Shown here: piece after piece, positions 1 to 7,765 of the stretch | Numbering within the stretch: the first letter of the stretch is position 1 | How the letters are laid out: the number at the start of each line of letters is the position of its first letter | From: UBA685 sp002299005 | Lineage (GTDB): Bacteria > Pseudomonadota > Alphaproteobacteria > Puniceispirillales > Puniceispirillaceae | DNA length: 24,082 nt | Assembly (NCBI GenBank): GCA_963966775.1 | Contig: CAXAAH010000021.1 | Coordinates: 1-24,082 of the forward strand | Direction of reading: 5' to 3' | The notes under the pieces: model-generated | The model's database searches: none | The model's input: only the letters and a program-made list of their open reading frames with translations | Told to the model about the DNA's origin: nothing | Translations under genes and position numbers: made by a program

Positions 1-614
1 CCCCATCAGGTCAGGCGGCGCCAGTGGCACAATCTTCTGCCCCATCTTCTGCCCCTACCTCTGCCCCTGCCTCAACTAGCCAGCCAGCGCAGACACCGCC
101 TTGGGAAGCCTCTTCATCAGCCGGTCATAGCGCAACAAACGCGGCGCATGCGACCAAGCCAGAAGACATGCAGGTCGCACCAGAATTAGCGCCAGAGCCA
201 GAATTAGAACCAGAGATTACGGCACCGCAAATCACCTCTCTTGGCGATGTTGCCGCTTTATTTGAAGAGCATGGCGAGATGATCATCGCCGCCCATTTAC
301 GCAATTACGTCCGCCCTATTTCATTGACCCCCGGCCATATGGAAATCTTCATTGAGGATACCGCGCCGGCCGATCTTGCCGCCAAGATGGCCAAGCATTT
401 ATCAGGGTATCTTGAACAGCCTTTCTTAGTCTCGATTGGCACCGATAAATCAGGCAAGACATTGCTTGAAACAGAGCGCGAAGAAGAACAAGCACATTTT
501 GATGAGATGGCCAAAGACCCTATCGTCAAAGCGGTGCTAGACACATTTGATGGCGCAAAAGTCACCAACGTCATCCCCTTTAGCGCCGAAGATGAGCCAG
601 ACAACCACTCATAA
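1..614 (+). CDS. dnaX: DNA polymerase III tau/gamma subunit, C-terminal part (5' truncated by window)
   Basis: This is the C-terminal part of the clamp-loader subunit that in full length carries an AAA+ ATPase and links polymerase cores in the replisome. The frame is open from base 3 with no start needed; a GTG at 24 lies inside the Ala/Ser/Pro linker and is not a believable start. The visible protein has a low-complexity linker (SSAP/TSAP units, then PELAPE-PELEPE). A globular domain of about 130 residues follows, with LGDVAALFEEHGEMIIAAHL and a closing VLDTFDGAKVTNV stretch. This matches the C-terminal domain seen in alphaproteobacterial DnaX as I remember it. The assignment rests mainly on that domain and on the ybaB and recR genes directly downstream, a widely conserved dnaX-ybaB-recR operon. 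The ATPase domain, and any programmed frameshift that would make gamma, lie outside the window. Confidence 0.83.
   Translation, partial: PSGQAAPVAQSSAPSSAPTSAPASTSQPAQTPPWEASSSAGHSATNAAHATKPEDMQVAPELAPEPELEPEITAPQITSLGDVAALFEEHGEMIIAAHLRNYVRPISLTPGHMEIFIEDTAPADLAAKMAKHLSGYLEQPFLVSIGTDKSGKTLLETEREEEQAHFDEMAKDPIVKAVLDTFDGAKVTNVIPFSAEDEPDNHS
33..68 (+). repeat. In-frame 12-bp tandem repeat, 3 copies, in dnaX linker
   Basis: Three adjacent 12-bp units at 33-44, 45-56 and 57-68, built on TCTTCTGCCCC(A/T), encode SSAP, SSAP and TSAP. The first two differ at one base. The length is a multiple of three, so the copy number can change without breaking the reading frame of the disordered linker. Confidence 0.85.
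180..215 (+). repeat. In-frame 18-bp tandem repeat, 2 copies, in dnaX linker
   Basis: Units 180-197 and 198-215 share 16 of 18 bases (CCAGAATTAG..CCAGAG). They encode PELAPE and PELEPE, an acidic proline-rich stretch just before the globular C-terminal domain of DnaX. Confidence 0.8.
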
Positions 615-641
615 TCACACGGATAAAAATAGGTTTTTAAC

Positions 642-965
642 ATGCGCAATATGGCCTCTATGATGCAAAAACTCTCTGGCTTGCAAGGCAAGATGCAAGA
701 GATGCAAGCTGAATTAGAAGAGATGACCTTCGAAGCCAACGCCGCAGGCGGGCAAGTGCGCGCCAGCGTCAATGGCAAAAAACAAGTGCTGATGATCTTC
801 ATCGACCCTGCCTTGATGGTGCCGTCTGAATCAGACCTTGTCGCAGATTTGGTCAAAGTCGCGATTGGCAATGCGATGGCTATGGCCGAACAAGAACAAG
901 CCCGCCGCCTATCAGATCTCACAGGCGGCCTGCCACTCCCCGCAGGCATGAGCCTGCCCTTTTAA
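642..965 (+). CDS. ybaB: YbaB/EbfC family nucleoid-associated protein
   Basis: A small DNA-binding protein (107 residues, the usual size) of the YbaB/EbfC family. These proteins form dimers and coat or bend DNA. The N-terminal helix has the typical Met/Gln-rich pattern (MASMMQKLSGLQGKMQEMQ), followed by EMTFEANAAGGQVRASVNGK and IDPALM, and a C-terminal helix ending in GGLPLPAGMSLPF. It starts 27 bases after the dnaX stop and is followed by recR, the conserved arrangement. The start at 642 is chosen because it gives the family N-terminus; the ribosome-binding site is weak (AGG about 10 bases upstream). The last codons are the first unit of a three-copy 28-bp repeat and also form a hairpin. Confidence 0.93.
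   Translation: MRNMASMMQKLSGLQGKMQEMQAELEEMTFEANAAGGQVRASVNGKKQVLMIFIDPALMVPSESDLVADLVKVAIGNAMAMAEQEQARRLSDLTGGLPLPAGMSLPF
942..963 (+). terminator. Hairpin plus short T run at the end of ybaB (possible attenuator before recR)
   Basis: GCAGGC (942-947), loop ATGA, and GCCTGC (952-957) form a perfect 6-bp stem followed by CCTTTT. The stem overlaps the last ybaB codons. The T run is short, so partial termination or an mRNA 3'-end stabiliser is as likely as full termination. Weaker 4-bp versions recur in the next two repeat units, each with a T-rich tail. Confidence 0.4.
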
Positions 966-1027
966 TGTTTTAGGCATGAGCCTGCCATTTTGATTTTTTA
1001 GGCATCAGCCTGCCCTTTTAATGTTTT
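944..1027 (+). repeat. 28-bp tandem repeat, 3 copies, from the ybaB 3' end into the ybaB-recR spacer
   Basis: The units lie at 944-971, 972-999 and 1000-1027. All start AGGCAT(G/C)AGCCTGCC and end in a T-rich stretch. The first unit contains the last codons and TAA stop of ybaB; the other two are non-coding and fill almost the whole spacer before recR. Units 1 and 3 differ at one base (G to C), and unit 2 differs from unit 1 at four. The period is not a multiple of three. Each unit carries a small AGGC-ATGA(or ATCA)-GCCT inverted repeat. Confidence 0.93.
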
Positions 1028-1046
1028 GGTGATATAGACAAACGCG

Positions 1047-1637
1047 ATGGAAACCCCTCTTGATCATCTGATAAAGCGCTTATCGCGCCTGCCAGGGCTT
1101 GGCCCGCGTAGTGCGCGCAGGGCCGCTTTGCATCTGTTAAAGAACAAGCAAGCGATGATGTTACCGCTTGCCGAAGAAATGGCCGCCGTCGCCCACAGCG
1201 TCAAAGATTGTGTTGAATGCGGCAATCTAGACCTCACCGATAAATGCCATATCTGCCTTGATCATAAACGCGATGATAGCCGCCTTTGTGTTATCGAAGA
1301 TGTCTCTGATTTATGGGCGATGGAACGTGCCGGCGTCTTTTCTGGCCGCTATCACGTCCTCGGCGGCACGCTAAGCGCGCTTGAAGGCAGAGGCCCCTCT
1401 GATTTAGGGATTGAGCGTCTATTAACCAGAACCGCCGCCCCTGAGATTAACGAAGTTATCTTGGCGACCTCTGCGACAGTTGATGGCCAGACAACGGCGC
1501 ATTATATCGCTGAGCGTATGGCGCATCACAATGTCACCATCACGCGTCTTGCCCACGGCCTGCCAGCTGGTGGTGAGCTTAATTTCCTTGATGAAGGCAC
1601 ACTCGCCCAAGCCATGCGCGCCAGATCTAAATTGTAA
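1047..1637 (+). CDS. recR: Recombination mediator RecR
   Basis: RecR acts with RecO (and RecF) to load RecA onto single-stranded gaps during recombination repair. The 196-residue length is normal. In order: an N-terminal helix-hairpin-helix (LIKRLSRLPGLGPRSARRAA, residues 9-28), a C4 zinc motif with Cys55, Cys58, Cys67 and Cys70, a Toprim domain beginning VIEDVSDLWAMER (from residue 82) with HVLGGTLSALEG, and the usual C-terminus LNFLDEGTLAQAMRARSKL. It lies downstream of ybaB as in many bacteria. There is no strong ribosome-binding site before the ATG at 1047, and the spacer is occupied by the 28-bp repeats. The last four codons with the stop are duplicated immediately downstream. Confidence 0.97.
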   Translation: METPLDHLIKRLSRLPGLGPRSARRAALHLLKNKQAMMLPLAEEMAAVAHSVKDCVECGNLDLTDKCHICLDHKRDDSRLCVIEDVSDLWAMERAGVFSGRYHVLGGTLSALEGRGPSDLGIERLLTRTAAPEINEVILATSATVDGQTTAHYIAERMAHHNVTITRLAHGLPAGGELNFLDEGTLAQAMRARSKL

Positions 1638-1651
1638 GGTCTAAATTGTAA
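1626..1651 (+). repeat. Duplicated recR 3' end including stop codon (14-bp period)
   Basis: TCTAAATTGTAA at 1626-1637 (last three codons and stop of recR) is repeated exactly at 1640-1651 after the two bases GG. The copy lies in the 24-base spacer between the convergent recR and rmuC genes and is out of frame with recR. Confidence 0.85.
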
Positions 1652-1661
1652 AAGCTGGACT

Positions 1662-2762
1662 TTAGCTTAACAGATCAGGCCCGCTAGCCGCATCTTCGAT
1701 GACATCAAATTCACCGATACGCTCTCCGCGGCGGGTAATCTTGCCTGTTGAGGTACGGATATCATCCACATCTTTTTGCGCTTGGCCGAAATGCCGTCCT
1801 AGCTGGTCAACACGCTTATCAAGGCGCACCACATCTTCGATTAATTTGATAATCTCAGCTTGGATGACGGCGGTTTGTTCACGCATTCTGGCATCACGCA
1901 AAATCGCGCGCACCGTATTCAGCGTCGCCATCATCGTGGTCGGAGAGACAATCCAGACACGCGCCTTATAGCTATCTTCAACAATGCTCTGCATATTGGC
2001 ATGAAGCTCTGCATAGACAGCCTCTGAAGGCAGGAACAGACAGGCTGATTCGGCTGTCTCACCGGCGATAATATATTTTTCCTGAATATCTCTTACATGG
2101 CCTTTGACCGCCACCCCGAGGGCTTTGCGTGCCACTTGTTTTTCAGCCTCACTCGCCGCGCTTTGCAATTGTTGCCACGCCTCGAGCGGGAATTTGGCAT
2201 CGATCACAATATCACCGGGCGGGTTTGGCAGGCGCAAGACACAATCCGCACGCTTGCCATTACTCAGCTGGTGCTGAAACTCATAGGCATTTGGCGGCAA
2301 GACATCACGCACCAAATTCTCAAGCTGCACCTCACCAAAGGCCCCTCTTTCTGTCTTATTGGACAGGATATTCTGCAAGCTAGAGACCTGTGTTGTCAGG
2401 GTCGTGATTTGCTGGCTAGCCGCATCAATCACCGCCAGCCGCTCAGCCAATGATTTCAGATTCTCATGCGTGCTTTGCGTTTGCTTAGTCAGATTTTGCG
2501 ACAAGCGCTCAGACATTGTGCCAAGCTGTTCTCCCAGCCTTTTGGACAATTCAGCTTCTTGGCGTTGCATTTGCTCTGCCATTTGCGCTTGGTTTGTCGC
2601 GGATTGATTGGCCAGCATTTCAAGCTGTGCCTTCAGCGAGGTCAACGCCTCATCATTTTGCGGCACCTCAACCTTTGGTGCAGGTGCGGCCCGTCGCCCA
2701 AGGAAGAACGCGCCAAATCCGGCGATCAGAACAAGCAGTAATATTAAAATGATATCAGTCAT
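1662..2762 (-). CDS. rmuC: DNA recombination protein RmuC homologue
   Basis: RmuC proteins are membrane-anchored, with a coiled coil and a PD-(D/E)XK-like nuclease fold; they limit inversions at short inverted repeats, by a mechanism not fully settled. From the ATG at 2762 the protein has an N-terminal membrane segment (IILILLLVLIAGFGAFFLG), a Gln/Glu-rich coiled coil (about residues 35-125) and the RmuC domain. That domain shows GAFGEVQLENLV, ADCVLRLPNPPGDIVIDAKFPLEAW (conserved Asp-Ala-Lys) and FLPSEAVYAEL. An upstream TTG at 2783 would add MVVLRWG; I prefer 2762 because the membrane anchor then begins at once. It is convergent with recR and divergent from def. Confidence 0.92.
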   Translation of the reverse strand: MTDIILILLLVLIAGFGAFFLGRRAAPAPKVEVPQNDEALTSLKAQLEMLANQSATNQAQMAEQMQRQEAELSKRLGEQLGTMSERLSQNLTKQTQSTHENLKSLAERLAVIDAASQQITTLTTQVSSLQNILSNKTERGAFGEVQLENLVRDVLPPNAYEFQHQLSNGKRADCVLRLPNPPGDIVIDAKFPLEAWQQLQSAASEAEKQVARKALGVAVKGHVRDIQEKYIIAGETAESACLFLPSEAVYAELHANMQSIVEDSYKARVWIVSPTTMMATLNTVRAILRDARMREQTAVIQAEIIKLIEDVVRLDKRVDQLGRHFGQAQKDVDDIRTSTGKITRRGERIGEFDVIEDAASGPDLLS

Positions 2763-2812
2763 ACCCCATCTTAATACGACCAATCATCTGATAACAGCCT
2801 TTTGATCATTTC

Positions 2813-2842
2813 TTGACGCACTAAAGGGGGACGGGCTACAAC
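2813..2842 (+). promoter_or_regulatory. Probable sigma-70-type promoter for def-fmt-truA
   Basis: TTGACG at 2813-2818 and TACAAC at 2837-2842 are separated by 18 bases, in the divergent spacer between rmuC and def, about 55 bases before the def ATG. The -35 matches the consensus at five of six positions and the -10 at four of six. This is a motif match only. Confidence 0.45.
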
Positions 2843-2896
2843 CAACCTCATAACTATCAATGATGCGATAAGAAGATCTAAAAGAGTGTAAAAGTA

Positions 2897-3400
2897 ATGG
2901 CGTTATTACCAATTATTCACGTGCCAGATGATGTGTTACGCAAAACCGCGACCCCTGTGGGTGAGGTGACATCTGCGACGCGCCAGCTATTGGATGATAT
3001 GGCAGAGACCATGTATGATGCGCCGGGCATTGGTCTTGCCGCCAATCAAATTGGCTCGCTAGAGCGTCTGATCGTGATGGATTGCGGCTCTGATGAAGCG
3101 CCAGAATTATGGCAGATGATTAACCCTGAGATTATTTGGGAATCAGAAGAGACCACAAAATTAGAAGAAGGCTGCCTGTCTATCCCCGGCCATAATGCCG
3201 AGGTCAAACGCCCTTCGATTGTGCGGGCGCGCTATCTTGATATTGATGGCCAAACCCAAGAGATGGAAGCAGATGGCCTTCTTGCCGCCTGTATCCAGCA
3301 TGAAATTGACCATCTAAACGGTATCTTGTTTATTGACCATCTATCACGGTTAAAGAAAAATATGATTTGGAAGCGTGTGCTAAAGTCAGCACGCGGCTAA
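2897..3400 (+). CDS. def: Peptide deformylase
   Basis: A cytoplasmic metalloenzyme that removes the formyl group from the N-terminal formyl-methionine of new proteins. All three family motifs are present: GIGLAANQ (residues 44-51), EGCLS with metal ligand Cys93, and QHEIDHLNG with metal ligands His135 and His139 and catalytic Glu136. The length of 167 residues is typical of type 1 enzymes. It is followed after 19 bases by fmt, whose product adds the formyl group that Def removes. The gene ends in three consecutive in-frame stops (TAA TGA TAA). Confidence 0.97.
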   Translation: MALLPIIHVPDDVLRKTATPVGEVTSATRQLLDDMAETMYDAPGIGLAANQIGSLERLIVMDCGSDEAPELWQMINPEIIWESEETTKLEEGCLSIPGHNAEVKRPSIVRARYLDIDGQTQEMEADGLLAACIQHEIDHLNGILFIDHLSRLKKNMIWKRVLKSARG

Positions 3401-3419
3401 TGATAAGGGCACATATCTT

Positions 3420-4388
3420 ATGAGCGCAGATGTAACAGGGCTGAATATCGTCTTTATGGGCAGTCCTGATTTTGCCTGCCCCACTTTGCAAGCTCTGATT
3501 GATAGCCCGCATAATATCATCCATGTCATGACCCAGCCGCCACGTGCCGCAGGGCGCGGTATGGCCGAGCGGCAAACCGCCATAGCCGCATTGGCACAGG
3601 CGCATAATATCCCTGTCAGCTGGCCAACCAGCCTCAAATCAGACGAAGAAATAGCCAAGCTAGCCGCGCATGGTGCCGATCTTTTTGTGGTGGTTGCCTA
3701 TGGTCTTATCTTACCAAAAGCCGTGCTTGATTTGCCGCCTTTGGGCGCGGTTAACGGCCATGCGTCTTTATTGCCGCGCTGGCGTGGTGCCGCCCCGATA
3801 CAGCGCGCAATAGAGGCAGGAGATGCCAAAACAGGCACTTGTGCGATGATGATGGAAGAAGGGCTTGATACAGGGCCTGTTATCCATAAATCGCTCACAG
3901 ATATCACAGATGATGATACCGCCCAGAGCCTGCATGATCGCCTTTCAATGATGACCGCCAAAACGCTGATAGAGGCCATTGAGCTATTGGCAACAAACAC
4001 AAGCCACCCAATCAGCCAGCCAGATGAGGGTGTCACCTATGCCGCCAAAATCCAAAAGGCCGAAGCCGCCCTTGATTTAGCGCGTCCGGCAAGAGATCTC
4101 AAAAATCAAATCCATGCCCTCTCGCCTTTCCCCGGTGCCTTTATCATGGGCGATAATGGCCAAAGGCTGAAATGCCTTACCGCCGCCATTGATGGTACGG
4201 CGCACCACGCAGATACAGGCACCTATCTTGGTCAATCAGATGACGGCGCGCTGTTGCTTGCCTGCGGTGAGGGCCAAGTGCTTGCTATTACGCGCCTGCA
4301 ACCTGCCGGCAAAAAGCCGATGAGCGCGGCCGATTTCTTGCGCGGCAAACAGCTTATCAGCGGCGCCAGCCTTACGGCACAAATATGA
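3420..4388 (+). CDS. fmt: Methionyl-tRNA formyltransferase
   Basis: It formylates the amino group of methionyl-initiator-tRNA using 10-formyl-tetrahydrofolate. The N-terminal formyltransferase domain carries catalytic Asn112 and His114 in VNGHASLLPRWRGAAPIQRA and Asp150 in EEGLDTGPV. A C-terminal OB-like domain follows from about residue 210 (VTYAAKIQKAEAALD). The length of 322 is close to the usual 310-320. An AAGGG lies upstream of the ATG at 3420. The gene closes with a double stop TGA TGA, and truA follows after 16 bases, so def, fmt and truA look like one operon. Confidence 0.97.
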   Translation: MSADVTGLNIVFMGSPDFACPTLQALIDSPHNIIHVMTQPPRAAGRGMAERQTAIAALAQAHNIPVSWPTSLKSDEEIAKLAAHGADLFVVVAYGLILPKAVLDLPPLGAVNGHASLLPRWRGAAPIQRAIEAGDAKTGTCAMMMEEGLDTGPVIHKSLTDITDDDTAQSLHDRLSMMTAKTLIEAIELLATNTSHPISQPDEGVTYAAKIQKAEAALDLARPARDLKNQIHALSPFPGAFIMGDNGQRLKCLTAAIDGTAHHADTGTYLGQSDDGALLLACGEGQVLAITRLQPAGKKPMSAADFLRGKQLISGASLTAQI

Positions 4389-4404
4389 TGAGGGCGCCTC
4401 TCGC

Positions 4405-5142
4405 ATGAAACGGTTTTTTATCACGATTGAATATGACGGCACAGGGCTTGTTGGCTGGCAACGCCAAGATGAAGGCAATTCTGTGCAAGGCTATCTGGAA
4501 CAAGCTGCCTTGGCGCTGACAGGCCAGCCATGCATCATCCAAGGCTCAGGTCGCACAGATGCCGGCGTCCATGCCTATGGACAGGTCGCGCATTTGGATG
4601 TGCCAGATAAATTTGATGCCAAAGCCATCATGCTAGGCCTGAACGCAAAACTGCCAAGCAAAAAGGTCAAAGTCCTCAACGCATGGGAAGTCTCAGACGA
4701 GATGCATGCGCGTTTTTCGGCCACAAGACGCTCTTATATTTACCGCATCCTCAACCGCAAAATCGGCACGGCCTTGCATCGTGAATTTATGTGGCATGTG
4801 CATTATCCGCTTGATATTGAGGCCATGAGAGAGGGCGCCGCTCATCTGATTGGTCTGCATGATTTCACCTCATTCAGAGCGTCCGCCTGTCAGGCAAAAT
4901 CGCCTATCAGATCGCTTGATAAGATTGAGATTATACAGAATGGCGAGGTGATTGAAATTCACGCGGCCGCGATCTCTTTTCTTCATAATCAGATCCGCAA
5001 TATTACCGGCACGCTTGTGCAAGTCGGGCGCGGTAAATGGCAGGCAGATGATGTCAAATGGGCCCTAGAGGCAAAAGACCGCGCCAAAGCAGGGCCAACC
5101 GCCCCGCCACATGGCCTGTACCTAAATGAAATAGAATTCTGA
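4405..5142 (+). CDS. truA: tRNA pseudouridine(38-40) synthase
   Basis: It isomerises uridines at positions 38-40 in the anticodon arm of tRNAs. The catalytic Asp52 lies in GSGRTDAGVHAYGQVAH, the family signature. The N-terminus FFITIEYDGTGLVGWQRQ and the later SFLHNQIRNITGTLVQVGRGKW are also typical. The length of 245 residues is normal. A GAGGG lies upstream of the ATG. It is the last gene of the def-fmt-truA group and converges with the Yip1-like gene, with an 8-base spacer. Confidence 0.97.
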   Translation: MKRFFITIEYDGTGLVGWQRQDEGNSVQGYLEQAALALTGQPCIIQGSGRTDAGVHAYGQVAHLDVPDKFDAKAIMLGLNAKLPSKKVKVLNAWEVSDEMHARFSATRRSYIYRILNRKIGTALHREFMWHVHYPLDIEAMREGAAHLIGLHDFTSFRASACQAKSPIRSLDKIEIIQNGEVIEIHAAAISFLHNQIRNITGTLVQVGRGKWQADDVKWALEAKDRAKAGPTAPPHGLYLNEIEF

Positions 5143-5150
5143 TCTAGCGT

Positions 5151-5699
5151 CTAGCCAACAGGCGCGCCAATCCCTGTGAGGATATTGACGACCCCATCAA
5201 GCACAATGCGTGCCAAGATAAAGCCCACAGCCAAGCCGCCAGAGATGCCAATAACATCACGCGCAAGACGCCAAAAACGGTAAATCATCCAAATCACAAG
5301 CGGTATCACCGCAATATGCAAATTCAAGGCAGGGGCGATCAGAACGCCCACAGCCACCGCGCCAAATAGCAAAGCCTGCAATGCCATCAGCCATTGATAG
5401 GGGATGATGAAGGCCAAGAATTTATCTTGCTTGCCAATCCGCCCAATCAAGAAATGCACCAGCAAAATATACGCCAGCGATGATATCAGCGAGACCAGTG
5501 ACAGACGCAAAAACACGCCTGCCCCAAAGATTGATGACGCAAAGCTGGTGGCTAGCACATGCAAAATCCACGATCCCCACACCGACTGCCAAAAGCTGTT
5601 TGTGTCAATGTCAAACAACTCTTCTGCCCTACCACGCCCAAGTGCCAGACGCCACGCGCCTTGAAGAGCCGTTAGAATGCTTGCAGGGGATAAGTTCAT
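5151..5699 (-). CDS. Yip1-like multi-spanning membrane protein of unknown function
   Basis: A 182-residue integral membrane protein. About five hydrophobic segments can be seen: one around WGSWILHVLATSFASSIFGAGVFL, then LVSLISSLAYILLVHFLI, WLMALQALLFGAVAVGVLIAPAL, HIAVIPLVIWMIYRFW and GISGGLAVGFILARIVL. A short N-terminal cytoplasmic helix contains LGRGRAEELFDID. The layout resembles the Yip1/YIPF domain proteins common near dapE or truA in alphaproteobacteria, but I cannot name a function. It starts 8 bases after the dapE stop and is probably co-transcribed with it. Its stop TAG lies in a 7-bp tandem copy (GCTAGAC GCTAGAT on the minus strand). Confidence 0.7.
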   Translation of the reverse strand: MNLSPASILTALQGAWRLALGRGRAEELFDIDTNSFWQSVWGSWILHVLATSFASSIFGAGVFLRLSLVSLISSLAYILLVHFLIGRIGKQDKFLAFIIPYQWLMALQALLFGAVAVGVLIAPALNLHIAVIPLVIWMIYRFWRLARDVIGISGGLAVGFILARIVLDGVVNILTGIGAPVG

Positions 5700-5707
5700 A
5701 ATAGCCG

Positions 5708-6868
5708 TTAATCCTGTTTCAAAAAGGCGCTATAGATGGCCGTTAGCTCATTAATATCAGCCAATGCGACATGCTCATTCACCTTATGCATGGTCTGGCC
5801 AACAAGGCCAAATTCTGCGACCGGGCAAAGATGACATAAAAAGCGTGCATCAGAAGTGCCGCCAGAGCAAGACAAGGTTGCGTGCCTGCCTGTCACAGCC
5901 GCAATCGCTGATTGCAACCTGTCGGTAAATTCACCCGGCTCTGTGACAAACGGATGCGCGTTACACAGCCATTCAATCTCGAATTCCACCCCAAAGCCCT
6001 TCGCCTGCCTTGCAAAATGCTCAGACAACCAGCCAGATAGCGTCTCTTGGCTATGTTCGGTATTAAAGCGGATATTAAACTGGCCAAAGGCACGGTTTGC
6101 GATCACATTACCCGCCGCATCAGGGATAGATAAATCAACAATCTCAGCTGTTGAGGGATCAAAATAATCATTGCCACCATCAAGCTTGGCCGAATTAACA
6201 GGCGCTAGCATCGCAAGCAAAGCTGGCACAGGGTTATTCGCCAAATGCGGATAGGCGACATGACCTTGCGTGCCAGTAACGCTCAGCTTACCTGTCAGAG
6301 AGCCGCGCCTGCCATTTTTAATGACCTCGCCCATTTGGGTTGGGTTTGTTGGCTCACCGACCAGACAGAAATCAGGCCTAATGCCCTCAGCCTTCAGCCA
6401 TTCGACCATCTTGACCGTGCCATTAACCGCCGCGCCTTCTTCATCACCTGTGATAATCAGGCTAATAGTACCTGTCTTAACATGCGCCTCATCAAGCGCT
6501 TTAACTGCCGCCACAAACGCGCCGATACCGCCCTTCATATCAGCCGCACCGCGCCCATAAAGACGCCCATCATCGATAGCCCCTTCAAACGGGCCATGCG
6601 TCCAAGCCGCCTCATCACCCACAGGCACAACATCTGTATGACCGGCAAAGGCAAGATGCGGTTGGGCCTCATCACCTTGTCTTATCGCAAACAGATTATC
6701 GATACGCGCGCCGCCTGTCCCAAAGGGCAAGCGCGTTATCACAAAGCCGAGCTCTTCAAGCGCGCCTTGCAATAAATCAAGCGCACCCCCCTCAAGCGGT
6801 GTCACAGACTCACAAGCGATAAGCCGCCGCGTTAAATCTACTGCATAAGAGGGGGTATCAGAGGTCAT
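5708..6868 (-). CDS. dapE: Succinyl-diaminopimelate desuccinylase
   Basis: A di-zinc M20-family hydrolase that converts N-succinyl-LL-diaminopimelate to LL-diaminopimelate and succinate, for lysine and peptidoglycan. Starting at the ATG at 6868 gives 386 residues. Metal and catalytic residues visible are His77 and Asp79 (AGHTDVVP), Asp110 (YGRGAADMKGG) and the Glu143-Glu144 pair (TGDEEG); a late His is in GQTMHKVNEH. SGGTSDARFL is also characteristic. A longer reading from 6904 would overlap the end of dapD by 20 bases and add an unconserved-looking MICCAISQTGKL; I reject it. The dapD gene lies immediately upstream, and the two enzymes act two steps apart in the same pathway. Confidence 0.96.
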   Translation of the reverse strand: MTSDTPSYAVDLTRRLIACESVTPLEGGALDLLQGALEELGFVITRLPFGTGGARIDNLFAIRQGDEAQPHLAFAGHTDVVPVGDEAAWTHGPFEGAIDDGRLYGRGAADMKGGIGAFVAAVKALDEAHVKTGTISLIITGDEEGAAVNGTVKMVEWLKAEGIRPDFCLVGEPTNPTQMGEVIKNGRRGSLTGKLSVTGTQGHVAYPHLANNPVPALLAMLAPVNSAKLDGGNDYFDPSTAEIVDLSIPDAAGNVIANRAFGQFNIRFNTEHSQETLSGWLSEHFARQAKGFGVEFEIEWLCNAHPFVTEPGEFTDRLQSAIAAVTGRHATLSCSGGTSDARFLCHLCPVAEFGLVGQTMHKVNEHVALADINELTAIYSAFLKQD

Positions 6869-6884
6869 AAGCTTGCCTGTTTGA

Positions 6885-7745
6885 CTAATCGCGCAACAGA
6901 TCATTCACAGATGTCTTAGAGCGTGTACGCTCATCGACCTGCTTGATGATCACAGCACATGAAAGTGACGGGCCCTCAGAGCCATCTGCCAACGGCTTGC
7001 CCGGCATTGTTCCCGGCACCACAACAGAATAGGCAGGCACGCGGCCCATATGAACTTCGCCTGTCACGCGGTTAACGATCTTTGTTGATGCGCCGATAAA
7101 CACGCCCATAGATAGCACAGCGCCTTCTTCGACCACCACGCCCTCAACCACTTCAGAGCGCGCGCCGATAAAGCAATTATCTTCAATGACCACAGGGCCA
7201 GCCTGCAAAGGCTCTAGCACGCCGCCAATACCTGCGCCGCCTGATAGGTGCACATTCTTGCCGATCTGTGCGCATGAGCCAACCGTTGCCCATGTATCAA
7301 CCATCGTGCCCTCGCCGACATAGGCGCCCAAATTCACAAAGCTTGGCATCAGCACAACTGATGGGGCGATAAAGGCTGAATGGCGCACGATTGAGCCTGG
7401 CACCGCGCGGAAAGCGGCCTCTCTGAAACGTGCTTCATCCCAGCCAGAGAATTTCGACGGCACCTTATCCCACCAGACAGATGCGCCCGCATCAGGGTGA
7501 CCAGCACCGCCATCCATGACTTGCATATCATTCAAGCGGAATGACAAAAGCACCGCTTTTTTCAGCCACTGATTGACCTGCCATTGATGATTGCCCATTG
7601 GCTGTGCGACGCGCGCTTGCCCATTATCAAGCATTGCCAAAGCCGCGTTAACGCCGTCACGAATCTCGCCATCTGTATCAAAGCCAATATTGTCTCTGTC
7701 ATCAAAGGCCGCATCAATCAGTGTTTCTAGTGCTTTATGTTCCAT
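6885..7745 (-). CDS. dapD: Tetrahydrodipicolinate N-succinyltransferase
   Basis: It transfers succinyl from succinyl-CoA to tetrahydrodipicolinate in the succinylase branch of lysine and diaminopimelate synthesis. The protein has 286 residues. An N-terminal helical domain leads into PGSIVRHSAFIAPSVVLMPS, and then a left-handed beta-helix of hexapeptide repeats (about residues 105-240). Family hallmarks are NLGAYVGEGTMVDTWATVGS and HLSGGAGIGGVLEP. It trimerises in known members. It sits between the HAD gene (20 bases upstream) and dapE (16 bases downstream) in a tight minus-strand operon. Confidence 0.97.
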   Translation of the reverse strand: MEHKALETLIDAAFDDRDNIGFDTDGEIRDGVNAALAMLDNGQARVAQPMGNHQWQVNQWLKKAVLLSFRLNDMQVMDGGAGHPDAGASVWWDKVPSKFSGWDEARFREAAFRAVPGSIVRHSAFIAPSVVLMPSFVNLGAYVGEGTMVDTWATVGSCAQIGKNVHLSGGAGIGGVLEPLQAGPVVIEDNCFIGARSEVVEGVVVEEGAVLSMGVFIGASTKIVNRVTGEVHMGRVPAYSVVVPGTMPGKPLADGSEGPSLSCAVIIKQVDERTRSKTSVNDLLRD

Positions 7746-7765
7746 CTTTTATCTCGCTTATTGCT

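Noticed and set aside
305..949. Long minus-strand open frame of 214 codons opposite dnaX and ybaB
   Set aside because: It lies antisense to two recognisable genes, has no family motif, and its composition is what the opposite frame of those genes would give.
1652..1668. AAGCT/AGCTT hairpin between recR and rmuC as a terminator
   Set aside because: The stem is only five AT-rich pairs, includes the rmuC stop codon and has no T run, so it is too weak to call.
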